Positions 41,448 to 50,901 of a stretch of DNA of 64,000 bases are shown here, piece after piece. The stretch's first letter is position 1. The number at the start of each line of letters is the position of its first letter. Position numbers and translations under genes: made by a program. Location: contig NZ_JBHULB010000014.1 of the NCBI RefSeq assembly GCF_042684265.1, positions 1 through 64,000 of the forward strand, written 5' to 3'. This stretch comes from Croceitalea marina. GTDB lineage: Bacteria > Bacteroidota > Bacteroidia > Flavobacteriales > Flavobacteriaceae. The notes under the pieces are model-generated. The model saw only the letters and a list, made by a program, of their open reading frames with translations, was not told the origin of the DNA and searched no databases.

Positions 41448-42241
41448 ATAGAATGGTTGACTTCAGATGCATACTTATAGTCTTTTGTTTGACACTTTGC
41501 GGAAATAATTTTGGTGCAATTGCTCAAGAGCTCCAAAAACTGCATACAATTCATGAGATTGTTGACTCGGCTTTTGAGAATTCCAAGGTCGTAATGATAA
41601 ATGAAGTTCATGCTGGGCAAAAGAGAAACAAGCGAACTAGAATTGTTGGACAACTTGCACTGCCAAAAGCACATAGTCATGGCGTAAGAACTCTGGCAAT
41701 GGAAGCACTAACCTTGCCTTTTGCCCAAGAAGCAAATAGAACAAGAAAAGTTCCTCTCATAGATACAAAATTTGGATACCTACATCAGCCAGATATGATG
41801 CAATTGATGCAAACAGCCCTTGATTTAGGGTGGAATTTAGTTCCCTATGAAGATTTTGATTACAAGGGGGCTTCTACCATCGAGGCAATTAATGCTCGTG
41901 AGAAAATTCAGGCCCAAAATCTCTTTGAAATTTTTAAGAAGTTACCTAAAAATGAAAAGCTTCTTGTTTGGTGTGGAAACTCTCACCTTAATAAGAATCC
42001 CGCTGAAATTTCTATGGGTACATTTTTTCCTATGGGGTACCAATTTTGGAAAATTTCGGGTGTCGAACCCTTCGTCATAGACCAAACACCTACGGTAGAT
42101 TTAAAGGGAGATGGAAGCGCCTTTAAAAAATGGGAGGCGTACAAGGACAAACTAAAAACAAATTTTCATCAAACCATGGGAATCTTAAATCTTGATAAGA
42201 AACGTGCTAGGATATTGTCTTTACGTAATTCAATTGAATAA
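41444..42241 (+). CDS. Secreted TIKI / ChaN / EreA-superfamily-like protein
   Basis: 265 residues with a signal peptide (I-L-I-V-F-C-L-T-L-C-G-N-N-F-G-A-I-A-Q). The pattern 'V-V-M-I-N-E-V-H' (~49-56), 'V-R-T-L-A-M-E-A-L' (~81-89) and later 'L-L-V-W-C-G-N-S-H-L' (~177) matches the EreA/ChaN/TIKI fold, where E-x-H and a second E plus a late His make the active site. It would act in the periplasm, perhaps as a hydrolase; the exact family is uncertain. ATGA overlap with DinB shows coupled translation. Confidence 0.65.
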   Translation: MNRMVDFRCILIVFCLTLCGNNFGAIAQELQKLHTIHEIVDSAFENSKVVMINEVHAGQKRNKRTRIVGQLALPKAHSHGVRTLAMEALTLPFAQEANRTRKVPLIDTKFGYLHQPDMMQLMQTALDLGWNLVPYEDFDYKGASTIEAINAREKIQAQNLFEIFKKLPKNEKLLVWCGNSHLNKNPAEISMGTFFPMGYQFWKISGVEPFVIDQTPTVDLKGDGSAFKKWEAYKDKLKTNFHQTMGILNLDKKRARILSLRNSIE

Positions 42242-42265
42242 TGATTTCCCCATTCAAAAATATTC

Positions 42266-44074
42266 ATGATCATGAAAATTTTGTTACGATTAGATAGTTT
42301 ATTAATAGCCATTTTACTCTGTGGAGCAGTATTACAATGTTCATCCCAAGAAAGTCGAGTGAGCTTCTTATTAAAAAAAGCCCCAGATGTTAAAGGCTAC
42401 CGATTAGGTATTAGAGGAAGTCAAGAACCTCTTTCTTGGGACAAAACTATTTTTCTTGAAAATAACAGTATTGAAATTGACTTTTCAAAATCTGATGAAA
42501 TATTAGAATATAAATACGTGCTTGATAGTGGCACAGATGTAAAATGGGAAGGAATACAAAATCGAGATCTGCAATTCAATAATGCCAGTTTATCGGTAAA
42601 AGATATTTGGAACAAAGAAACACCTGTTGACATCACTTCTATAAAAGACATTTCCTCAAAAGAGTTGTTGGAAGACTATAAACTTTTGGAAGAAATGGTG
42701 TTGAACGTGCATCCTGGAACGTATCGATACCGTACGGAAGCAGAGATAATGGGTTTATTGGAAGAATTGAAGCTTGCGTTTAAAGATTCGTTGTCTGTCG
42801 GAGAAGCTTATTTGGTAATGTCAAAGGTAACTGCATCTATACAATGCGACCATACCATGGTATCTTTTTACAATCAGAACAAATATGTCAACACGGTAAT
42901 TCACGAACAATCTGATAAACTGCCGTTTACCTTTAAATGGTTCGATGGGAGAATGATTATTGATATGAGTGCCTCTAATGGGCAAGATTTAAAAAGAGGT
43001 GTTGAGGTACTAAGGATTAATGATGCTCCTGTCTCGAAAATTCTTTCATCTTTACTTCCGTATGTCGCTGCAGATGGAGCTACCGACAAGAATAGAATTC
43101 GCAAACTAGAAATAGATGGCTTTGATTTTAGATACAATGCATTTGATGTTTTTTACCCCCTTAAATACATAACTAATGACAACAAATATAAACTGAGAAT
43201 AATTGTTAACGGAACCGAAAAGGAAGTTGTTGTAAATGGGATTCATCGTGAAGAACGTGCTGAAATACTTAAAAATAAGTATCCAAATTTTCCCCAAACA
43301 AGTGATGATATGTGGAGGTTTGAAGTGAAAGATAATATCGGAATACTTACACTTAATTCTTACAACTTGATGGGGTGGAAATCAATGACAATTGACTATA
43401 AAAAATTTCTTAGCAATGCCTTTTTGAGTCTTAAGAATAAAAATGTAAAAAACCTAATCATTGATATTCGAAAGAACGAAGGAGGTATAGATGAGATGAA
43501 AGACGAGTTGTTTTCATACCTGCCATTTGACCGTACATCGGTGAAGTTATTTCCTAGGGAAGGAAGGACCCGGTTTTTACATTTTCCGAACTCACTTAAG
43601 CCCTATGTAAAAACTTGGGAAGAAAATCCTTGGTATTATAATTTAAAAGAAGAATCAAAAGAGGGTATCTATTATGTTTTCTATGAAGATATAAAAAAAC
43701 GACTGCCGCTCTTATCTAAAGAGGCAGTCTTTAAAGGAAATGTGATTTTACTTACAGGTTCAATAAATAGTTCATTGGCATTTTACACGGCTCGAGATTT
43801 TCGACAATATAAAATTGGAAGGAGTATCGGTGAAGAAACTGGAGGTAATCGTAATGAAATTAATGGCGGGCCAATACTCTTTTTGACCCTACCAAACAGC
43901 GGAATTGAAATTGATTTTCCGATTATGGGAGCTTTTTCTAAGCAAAGGCTCCCAAATACTGGTATAATCCCAGACTATGTGATAAGGGAATCAATAGAAC
44001 AGTTTAAAAATGACCATGATGTTGTGATGAAAAAAGCAAGCGAATTAATAGAAACAGACTATGCTGGAAATTAG
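42266..44074 (+). CDS. S41 family peptidase-like lipoprotein
   Basis: 602 residues. Lipobox A-V-L-Q-C (~21-25). An N-terminal ~110-residue beta domain precedes an S41 core with a degenerate PDZ-like segment (~200-330), 'N-L-I-I-D-I-R-K-N-E-G-G' (~395), 'L-L-T-G-S-I-N-S-S-L-A-F' (~495) with the probable nucleophile Ser, and 'I-G-E-E-T-G-G-N' (~525), as in the tricorn-like branch of S41. Periplasmic or outer-membrane. Its end overlaps the DUF1272 gene by 14 bp. It is a distant relative of the S41 gene at 15.9 kb, not a recent duplicate. Confidence 0.82.
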   Translation: MIMKILLRLDSLLIAILLCGAVLQCSSQESRVSFLLKKAPDVKGYRLGIRGSQEPLSWDKTIFLENNSIEIDFSKSDEILEYKYVLDSGTDVKWEGIQNRDLQFNNASLSVKDIWNKETPVDITSIKDISSKELLEDYKLLEEMVLNVHPGTYRYRTEAEIMGLLEELKLAFKDSLSVGEAYLVMSKVTASIQCDHTMVSFYNQNKYVNTVIHEQSDKLPFTFKWFDGRMIIDMSASNGQDLKRGVEVLRINDAPVSKILSSLLPYVAADGATDKNRIRKLEIDGFDFRYNAFDVFYPLKYITNDNKYKLRIIVNGTEKEVVVNGIHREERAEILKNKYPNFPQTSDDMWRFEVKDNIGILTLNSYNLMGWKSMTIDYKKFLSNAFLSLKNKNVKNLIIDIRKNEGGIDEMKDELFSYLPFDRTSVKLFPREGRTRFLHFPNSLKPYVKTWEENPWYYNLKEESKEGIYYVFYEDIKKRLPLLSKEAVFKGNVILLTGSINSSLAFYTARDFRQYKIGRSIGEETGGNRNEINGGPILFLTLPNSGIEIDFPIMGAFSKQRLPNTGIIPDYVIRESIEQFKNDHDVVMKKASELIETDYAGN

Positions 44075-44348
44075 ACCAAATTGTGAACAGTGTGGCAGAA
44101 AGTTGCCAAATACAAGCACAGAAGCAATGATTTGCTCTTTTGAATGTACCTATTGTGCAGATTGTGTGACTTTATTTGAAAATGTATGCCCAAGTTGTGG
44201 GGGTAACTTTCAGCCCAGACCAATCAGGCCGAAAAAAATGGTGGAACGTTATCCTGTGTCTGCTGAAAAAGTCCTAATCAAAAAGGAAAGTTCATTAATA
44301 AATGAAATGAAAAAGAAATACCTAACCTTAAAACCAGAAGAACGATGA
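44061..44348 (+). CDS. DUF1272 small zinc-ribbon-like protein
   Basis: 95 residues. The opening 'M-L-E-I-R-P-N-C-E-Q-C' and the cysteines in 'C-S-F-E-C-T-Y-C-A-D-C' and 'C-P-S-C-G-G' are the DUF1272 pattern, a cysteine-rich cytoplasmic protein that probably binds zinc. No function is known. Overlaps the S41 gene by 14 bp and the next gene by ATGA. Confidence 0.88.
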   Translation: MLEIRPNCEQCGRKLPNTSTEAMICSFECTYCADCVTLFENVCPSCGGNFQPRPIRPKKMVERYPVSAEKVLIKKESSLINEMKKKYLTLKPEER

Positions 44349-44821
44349 GTGCTGTATTCCAGACCTATAAATCGAGAAAAATCACGTTTGATACGTGTAT
44401 GAACATAAATGACTGGACGATTAAGGTATATATTATAACCAATAGGAGTGAATTTGAAAGCAATGGAATTTTGAAAAATAGTAAAAACCATCTACCGGTA
44501 TGGCTAAAGAGAATTGAAAACTCTACACTGCCCACTTACAAACATGCATTTCTTATAGTGCATGAGGCAAGAGAAGGAGTTTGGATTTTACTGAACTGGT
44601 GGACAGGAGGCGAAATGATAGAGACAAAAGTGTTTTTTACAAGTTTTGACTCTGCTGAGATTATTACCGATTCGCCTTACAATACAAATTCCCTGCTCTG
44701 TGTCTGGGAGTTGGAAGTTTTTGCGCACGAAAGATCATCCTGGATTGAGCATATTTTGTCTAAACCCAACAATCCCGATTATTTGGCTTATACCTCCGAT
44801 ACATTATGCGAAAAAGTATGA
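44345..44821 (+). CDS. Protein of unknown function
   Basis: 158 residues, not recognised. No signal peptide or membrane segment, so it is probably cytoplasmic. A central W-I-L-L-N-W-W-T-G-G stretch and an aromatic-rich C-terminal half (C-V-W-E-L-E-V-F-A-H-E-R-x-x-W) are notable. It overlaps its neighbours on both sides by ATGA, so it is translated with DUF1272 and the SnoaL-like gene. Confidence 0.7.
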   Translation: MSAVFQTYKSRKITFDTCMNINDWTIKVYIITNRSEFESNGILKNSKNHLPVWLKRIENSTLPTYKHAFLIVHEAREGVWILLNWWTGGEMIETKVFFTSFDSAEIITDSPYNTNSLLCVWELEVFAHERSSWIEHILSKPNNPDYLAYTSDTLCEKV

Positions 44822-45174
44822 CAAAAGAACGTTTACTGGCTTTCACCAAAGCTTGGTCTCATGGCGATGTAGGCAAGGTATTACATTTTTTCACCGAAGA
44901 TTGTGTCTACAGACCATCGGTAACAAATGGACTTACTGAGCGGTTTATAGGAAAAAAAGAAGTCGAAAAGGCAATAAAAAATATGATACAATTTGACAAT
45001 TCTAGGTCTTCTAAAGTGAGTAATATTCAAATCTTTGGAGACTTTGGATTTTGGGAGTGGGAATATATCACAAATAAAAATGAATGTATTGTAGGCTGTG
45101 ATGTGTTCAAGTTTAGAAATGAAGATATCGTTGAAAAAAATGCATATCGAAAAGTAAAAACTAAAACAGATTAG
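44818..45174 (+). CDS. SnoaL-like / NTF2-fold protein
   Basis: 118 residues from the ATG at 44818, which overlaps the preceding stop as ATGA (an ATG four codons earlier is also possible). Pattern 'F-T-K-A-W-S-H-G-D-V-G-K-V-L-H-F-F-T-E-D-C-V-Y-R-P' is typical of SnoaL-like domains: small cytoplasmic cone-shaped folds serving as isomerases, hydrolases or ligand binders. Ligand unknown. Confidence 0.8.
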   Translation: MTKERLLAFTKAWSHGDVGKVLHFFTEDCVYRPSVTNGLTERFIGKKEVEKAIKNMIQFDNSRSSKVSNIQIFGDFGFWEWEYITNKNECIVGCDVFKFRNEDIVEKNAYRKVKTKTD

Positions 45175-45221
45175 ATAGTAAGGGTTAATTAAAAAATCGT
45201 AAAACGTTAAAAATCAATTAT

Positions 45222-47855
45222 ATGCAAAAAAAAATGTTTTTTGCACTGGGGATATTCAGTCTTATTTTTAAAATATCGGCTGCACAAGACACCATTCCAA
45301 AACGCATATACAATACAACTTATTTGGTTTCAGAGGATAGACCGAAAATTGATGGTATCATCAATGATTTAGCCTGGAATCTGGTAGATTGGAGTGGGAA
45401 TTATGTAGAATGGAGTCCAGATGAGAACACGCCCCCATCGCACCCAACCAAACTAAAAATTCTATATGATGACAAAAGCCTTTACGTTGCGTTTCGATGC
45501 TATGATGAGGAACCCGGTAAAATAGTTAGTAGGCTTTCGAGGAGAGATGGTTTTGATGGGGATTGGGTTGAGATAAATGTTGGAAGCTTAGGAGACTTGC
45601 GAACGGCCTACTCTTTTACTTTGTCCGTTTCTGGTGTCCAGGGAGATGAATATATAACCAACGATGGTCAGAATTGGGACAATACCTGGAACCCCATTTG
45701 GTATGCAAAGACAAACATAGATGATGAGGGATGGACAGCCGAGATTCGAATACCCCTTAGTCAAATACGTTTTGGAAAAGCCGAAGAACAAATTTGGGGA
45801 ATCCAATCTACAAGAAGGTTTTTCAGAAAAGAAGAGCGTTCCGTTTGGCAGCGAACACCTCAGAATGCACCCGGATGGGTCAGTAGTTTTGGAGAGCTCC
45901 ATGGATTAAAAAATCTAAAACCCCAGAGACAGTTAGAGATTCAGCCTTATGCTGTGGTTTCTCAAAATGAGTTGGGAAGAAAAAGTAACAATCCACTAAT
46001 AAAAGACAGCGAAACAAAATTAAATGCTGGTCTTGACGGTAAATTAGGGGTGACAAACGACTTGACTTTGGACTTTACTATAAATCCCGATTTTGGACAA
46101 GTAGAGGCAGACCCATCGGCCATAGCGTTGGATGGTTTCCAAATTTTCTTCCTAGAACGTCGTCCATTCTTTATTGAGAACAAAAATATCTTTGATTATG
46201 CGTTTTCGAGTTCTGTAAACGGAGGGCGTACTTTTGGTTTTGATAATCTTTTTTATTCTAGGCGAATTGGGAGGGCACCCCAAGGATTTCCCAGCTTACA
46301 AGATGGTGAGTTTAGCAAACAGCCCAATATTTCGACAATACTTGGTGCGGCAAAATTCAGTGGTAAAACTAGGGATGGATGGTCTCTAGGAGTTTTGGAA
46401 GCGGCCACTACCAAGGAAGTCGCAATAATTACAGACGGTACTTCAGAAAGGGAAGAAACTGTTGAACCATTTACGAACTATCTGGTTACCCGAGTGCAGA
46501 AAGATTTTAATAACAACAACACCTTTATCGGAGGAATCTTCACGGCAACCAATCGCAGTCTGACCGACAACCTTGATTTTCTGCATAAGTCAGCCTATAC
46601 CGGAGGCATTGACATTACGCATAACTGGAAAAACAGAACGTATTATATGAAAGGGAATTTAATCTTTAGCTCTGTATTAGGAACTGAAAATGCCATAAAT
46701 CGAACGCAACGGTCTATTACCCACTTGTTTCAACGAGAAGGTACTGACCACATAAATATAGATCCCGATGCCACTTCACTAATAGGAACTGGTGGAAATG
46801 TTCAAATTGGTAAAGGAGCAGGGAATCTGCTTTTTCAAACAGGTATTACGTGGCGTTCTCCTGAATTGGAGCTCAATGACATTGGGTTTCAGTTGAGAGC
46901 AGATGATTTTCGATATTATGGCTGGTTGGGTTATCGAACCACAAAACCACTGAAGTCCATGCGTTCTTGGAGGGCAAATTACAGTCACTTTGCTGCATTT
47001 GATTTTGGAGGTAATCTTAATGAATTGATTTTTAATAGCAATACCTGGTTGAATCTTAAGGACAACACTTGGCTGAATGGTTTTGTGGATTTTAAGCCTG
47101 TCAATTACAATAATTTCTTGTTACGCGGTGGCCCTCGATTCAGATTGCCTTTTGAATTTGCCTTGGGAGGAAGTTTAGCGTCGGATAGCCGGAAGAAGCT
47201 TCGTTTTGGCGCTAATTTTTCTATTCGACGAATGGATGAAAGTGCCCTAAACCGTTTTTCACTGGGAGGGTCAATCACTTACCAGCCCACCAATGCCTTA
47301 ACGGTTTCGCTGTTTCCCTCGTACACAAAATCCAGGGATAAGTTGCAGTATGTAATTACAGCAAGTTTTTCGGATGATAACAGATATGTTTTAGGAACCG
47401 TAAATCAGGAGACGCTCAATTTTCCCTTACGTATAGATTATATATTAACGCCTACTTTAAGTATACAATATTGGGGGCAACCGTTCATCTCACAGGGCAC
47501 CTATAATGATTTTAAGTTTGTCAATGACCCACTTGGCAACAATTTAAATGAAACGGTAGCTGCTTTTACCCAAGAGCAAATTGAATTTGACTCCGGTGCT
47601 TACCTCATAGATGAAAATACTGATGGTACTACAGATTATAGTTTTTTTCAACCAGACTTTGCTTTTATCCAATGGCGGTCAAATATGGTATTGCGTTGGG
47701 AATATATTCCAGGTTCTGAGCTCTACTTGGTCTGGAGCCAGGATGCATCGAATTTTGGGGATTTCAGTAATGCCTTAACAACAAATTTGAGAAATAACAT
47801 AAGGGATGTCAACAATATTTTTTTAGTAAAACTCACTTATAGATTTATAAGATAA
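45222..47855 (+). CDS. DUF5916 outer-membrane protein with N-terminal CBM9-like domain
   Basis: 877 residues with a signal peptide (ends in I-S-A-A-Q-D). Residues ~40-225 form a CBM9-like sugar-binding fold ('R-P-K-I-D-G-I-I-N-D-L-A-W', 'W-T-A-E-I-R-I-P-L-S-Q-I-R-F'), and ~235-877 a DUF5916 region ('F-L-E-R-R-P-F-F-I-E-N', 'F-Y-S-R-R-I-G-R-A-P') predicted as an outer-membrane barrel, ending in a strand with final Arg after aromatic residues. This arrangement is common in Bacteroidota; its role is unknown, perhaps uptake or anchoring. In the island operon between SnoaL and GNAT genes. Confidence 0.88.
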   Translation: MQKKMFFALGIFSLIFKISAAQDTIPKRIYNTTYLVSEDRPKIDGIINDLAWNLVDWSGNYVEWSPDENTPPSHPTKLKILYDDKSLYVAFRCYDEEPGKIVSRLSRRDGFDGDWVEINVGSLGDLRTAYSFTLSVSGVQGDEYITNDGQNWDNTWNPIWYAKTNIDDEGWTAEIRIPLSQIRFGKAEEQIWGIQSTRRFFRKEERSVWQRTPQNAPGWVSSFGELHGLKNLKPQRQLEIQPYAVVSQNELGRKSNNPLIKDSETKLNAGLDGKLGVTNDLTLDFTINPDFGQVEADPSAIALDGFQIFFLERRPFFIENKNIFDYAFSSSVNGGRTFGFDNLFYSRRIGRAPQGFPSLQDGEFSKQPNISTILGAAKFSGKTRDGWSLGVLEAATTKEVAIITDGTSEREETVEPFTNYLVTRVQKDFNNNNTFIGGIFTATNRSLTDNLDFLHKSAYTGGIDITHNWKNRTYYMKGNLIFSSVLGTENAINRTQRSITHLFQREGTDHINIDPDATSLIGTGGNVQIGKGAGNLLFQTGITWRSPELELNDIGFQLRADDFRYYGWLGYRTTKPLKSMRSWRANYSHFAAFDFGGNLNELIFNSNTWLNLKDNTWLNGFVDFKPVNYNNFLLRGGPRFRLPFEFALGGSLASDSRKKLRFGANFSIRRMDESALNRFSLGGSITYQPTNALTVSLFPSYTKSRDKLQYVITASFSDDNRYVLGTVNQETLNFPLRIDYILTPTLSIQYWGQPFISQGTYNDFKFVNDPLGNNLNETVAAFTQEQIEFDSGAYLIDENTDGTTDYSFFQPDFAFIQWRSNMVLRWEYIPGSELYLVWSQDASNFGDFSNALTTNLRNNIRDVNNIFLVKLTYRFIR

Positions 47856-47858
47856 AAC

Positions 47859-48314
47859 ATGAAAATAAAAGGCAAAATACGATTTGCAAGCAGTCAAGAT
47901 ATGCCCCAACTAGTAGAGCTCTGTAACCTTCACGCAATTTTTGAAAATTCGGAATATCAAAAACAAGGAAAATCAGCGAAACTAGAGAAAGACTTGTTTG
48001 GATCAAGTCCCAAACTGTATTGCCTTGTGGTTGAAAATGAAAAGAAACTCTTGGGGTATGCCACCTATATGAAACAATATGCCACTTGGGATGCTTGCGA
48101 ATACATCTACATGGATTGTCTTTTTATCAAGGAACTTGCAAGGGGTTTGAGATTCGGAGAAAAACTGGTTAAAAGAATAAAACAGGAAGGAGCAAAAGCA
48201 GGTTGTGAAATGATACAATGGCAAACTCCAGATTTTAATACAAGAGCCATAAAATTTTACCGAAGAATTGGAGCGACTTCCAAGTCCAAAGAACGATTTT
48301 TCTTGAAGATATGA
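47859..48314 (+). CDS. GNAT family N-acetyltransferase
   Basis: 151 residues. Acetyl-CoA site pattern 'Y-M-D-C-L-F-I-K-E-L-A-R-G-L-R-F-G-E-K-L' (~86-105; beta-strand 4 then the pyrophosphate loop) and 'N-T-R-A-I-K-F-Y-R-R-I-G-A' (~126-138) near the end are standard for polyamine- or amino-group GNATs. Cytoplasmic; substrate unknown. It starts 3 bp after the DUF5916 gene and overlaps the next start (ATGA at 48311). Confidence 0.9.
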   Translation: MKIKGKIRFASSQDMPQLVELCNLHAIFENSEYQKQGKSAKLEKDLFGSSPKLYCLVVENEKKLLGYATYMKQYATWDACEYIYMDCLFIKELARGLRFGEKLVKRIKQEGAKAGCEMIQWQTPDFNTRAIKFYRRIGATSKSKERFFLKI

Positions 48315-50899
48315 TATCTAAATCTGTAAAAACGAAAATTCTCACTATTATGAAACAGTTATTTATTGTTTTGAGCTTTCTTTTATTATTATCCTGTGGT
48401 CAAACATATGACGGAGATAATGATTCTGGAAAGATAGATGTCACACACCAGATTTTAAATATCGAAGTTCATCCAGAACAATATGTAACAGGAGAAACTA
48501 CTTTATTTCTTTCTATTAACTCTGATTTATCTGAATTTAGTTTAAGCGCTGCAGAAATGGATATTCTCTCAGTAGAGTTAAATGAAAATACAGTTAAACA
48601 TGAACTTGATAGAAAAGAGTACAAATTACAAATAAAACCAGATAGACCATTAGAAGCAGGTAAAGAAGCAGTCGTAAAAATTACTTATAAAGCCTATCAT
48701 AAAAATCAATCAGACCCAGCCAATATTTGGGGAAGTTTTGGCAAAGGAGTTCGTTACTTTAAACCAACTAAGACCGAGAAAGAACGGCGTAATCAGGCTT
48801 GGGCTTTTGGTGAAGCAGAATCCAGTAAATATTGGTTTCCTTGTAATAATGACCCTTCAGATTTAAGAACAACCGAGATAACCATAAAAGGCTTTTCTGG
48901 AGTGCTTTCGAATGGGCGTTTAGTGAACACAATAAAACATCCTGATGGTGTTGAAGTAACCTACAAAGAGGATATACCATATGCCGCTTATCAAACTTTT
49001 TTTGTAGTTGGTGATTACCATAATTATCAACAATCCTATGAAGATGTAATACTGAACAATTATGGTTATCCTGATGAAAAGACTGGTACAAAAGAAAGTG
49101 TTATTAGTCTGCCAGATATGATGAAATACTTTTCTGAATATACAGGCACAAAATACCCTTATGAAACATACTCTCAGATATTTGTTCAGGATTTTGCGGG
49201 CTGGAAACCAGCTTTGGCAACTTCAATCATCACCGAAAACATGGTAGATGATAAAACGACACATGAAGACTTTTTATATGGATGGGATTTGACCCAAGGT
49301 GAGGCTCTGGCAGCACAATGGTTCGGCAATTACTTAAAACCAAAAACTTGGAATGACATTTGGTTGAGCAAAGGATTTTCAAGATACTTCTCTGGCCTTT
49401 ATACCAAACATGCTAATGGGGAAACGGAATTTCTTACCTATCTACTTTCTCCTGACTTGTTTGCTTATTTAGGTGATTGGAATTCTGGAACCAACACTCG
49501 CGTTGTTCAGGATTCTATACCAGATTTAGACAGTTTTGTAAATAGCAATGCTCCTTATGCAAAAGGGGCAAGAGTATTGCACATGTTGCGGAAAGAACTG
49601 GGAGAGGAGAAATGGAAAGAGGTCATCAAGACCTATGTCAAAGACCATGGCAATAAACTAGTAACAACAGCAAAGCTAATTGAATCTGTGAACAAGGTTT
49701 CCAATAAGCCTATGGATTGGTTCTTCAAACAATGGGTTTTTGAAGTAGGTCATCCGAAATTTAAAATAGACTATGATTACGATGAGGCGAGCCAAGAATT
49801 TACGCTTAACATTCACCAGAATCAAAAAGTTGATTCTATTGTTCATGGTAGAAAAATACCATTTTTTAAAGGTAAAATGCTTGTTGAAATTGATGATGGG
49901 ATTAAAGATATTCTGATAGAGCCCAAATCAAAAAACTCATATGTCTTTTCACTAAGTCAAGCACCAAAACTTATCAATATTGATTTTGAAGATACTTGGA
50001 TAAAGGAAATTGAACCCTTGAAAAAGAGTACGGATCAACTTCTGGCTGAACTCATAAACAGCAAAGATGGATTACATAGAGTTACGGTCATGCGAAGGTT
50101 GGCCAATATGGCATTAAAAGATAGTACCGGGCAACAAACCCAATCAAAAATCAAAAATGCACTATTAGATAGGGCTGTTAATGAAAAGTATTGGAGAATG
50201 CGGGTAATAACTACAGGTCAACTTGCACGACTTTTTCCATCAGATGTTAATGGAATGATTTCTTTGGATAGTGAAACTGAAAAGGTCTTATTACAATTAG
50301 TTGAAAGAGAAGAATCATGGGCAAAAGCCTGGACTATTAATTTTCTTGGCAATACCAGAGATAAGAAATATGTGCCCATATATCTAAAGGGGCTTTCAGA
50401 TTATAGCGACAGAGTAGTGTTTATGTCTGCTATTGCCTTGGGAAAAAGCAAAGATGCTCGAGCATATGATGCCTTAATGCAATTGCCCCAAAAACCCTCT
50501 TGGAAAAATCAAAGTCTTATTAGCTCAATGTATGGTCTTAAAGAACTACAAGATCACCGTGCCTATGATTTTGTACTAAGTACTTTAGTAGATTCCGAAA
50601 AACCTCATTGGAATTTAGGCACTCCGATTTGGGACCATAGGTTGGCAGCTGCAAATACCTTAGTCGCCTTGGAAAGAGTTGAGCAGGGATATGATTTAGT
50701 GTACAAAAACTACAAAGATGCATTAGCTAATAATAATATCAACGATATTTTTTATAACACTCAATTGATATCGGTTCTGGGCGACTCAAGAGGAATAAAA
50801 GTGTTTGACGAACTAAACCAAAGATTTAAGGGTGATGAAAACGCATTGACCGCAATTGAACAATTAAAGAAAGCATTTGAGAGCACTATTAAAAATTGA
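48311..50899 (+). CDS. M1 peptidase-like lipoprotein lacking the catalytic residues, with HEAT-like tail
   Basis: 862 residues; an alternative ATG at 48350 would give a standard short lipoprotein signal (F-L-L-L-L-S-C). The fold matches M1 aminopeptidases to ~residue 500, including 'W-F-P-C-N-N-D-P' (~175) and 'Y-A-K-G-A-R-V-L-H-M-L-R' (~418), but the zinc motif H-E-x-x-H is E-A-L-A-A (before Q-W-F-G-N, ~332) and the third ligand Glu is Lys in W-L-S-K-G-F. The G-x-M-E-N loop is also gone. So it should not be a peptidase. Residues ~580-860 are helical repeats of HEAT type. It may bind peptides or proteins at the envelope. Contrast the intact M1 at 18.4 kb. Confidence 0.85.
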   Translation: MISKSVKTKILTIMKQLFIVLSFLLLLSCGQTYDGDNDSGKIDVTHQILNIEVHPEQYVTGETTLFLSINSDLSEFSLSAAEMDILSVELNENTVKHELDRKEYKLQIKPDRPLEAGKEAVVKITYKAYHKNQSDPANIWGSFGKGVRYFKPTKTEKERRNQAWAFGEAESSKYWFPCNNDPSDLRTTEITIKGFSGVLSNGRLVNTIKHPDGVEVTYKEDIPYAAYQTFFVVGDYHNYQQSYEDVILNNYGYPDEKTGTKESVISLPDMMKYFSEYTGTKYPYETYSQIFVQDFAGWKPALATSIITENMVDDKTTHEDFLYGWDLTQGEALAAQWFGNYLKPKTWNDIWLSKGFSRYFSGLYTKHANGETEFLTYLLSPDLFAYLGDWNSGTNTRVVQDSIPDLDSFVNSNAPYAKGARVLHMLRKELGEEKWKEVIKTYVKDHGNKLVTTAKLIESVNKVSNKPMDWFFKQWVFEVGHPKFKIDYDYDEASQEFTLNIHQNQKVDSIVHGRKIPFFKGKMLVEIDDGIKDILIEPKSKNSYVFSLSQAPKLINIDFEDTWIKEIEPLKKSTDQLLAELINSKDGLHRVTVMRRLANMALKDSTGQQTQSKIKNALLDRAVNEKYWRMRVITTGQLARLFPSDVNGMISLDSETEKVLLQLVEREESWAKAWTINFLGNTRDKKYVPIYLKGLSDYSDRVVFMSAIALGKSKDARAYDALMQLPQKPSWKNQSLISSMYGLKELQDHRAYDFVLSTLVDSEKPHWNLGTPIWDHRLAAANTLVALERVEQGYDLVYKNYKDALANNNINDIFYNTQLISVLGDSRGIKVFDELNQRFKGDENALTAIEQLKKAFESTIKN

Positions 50900-50901
50900 T
50901 T

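Noticed and set aside
44345..44821. Unknown 158-residue protein as a toxin or antitoxin
   Set aside because: No toxin motif, no paired small gene, and it is embedded by overlaps in a long operon; position alone does not support this.
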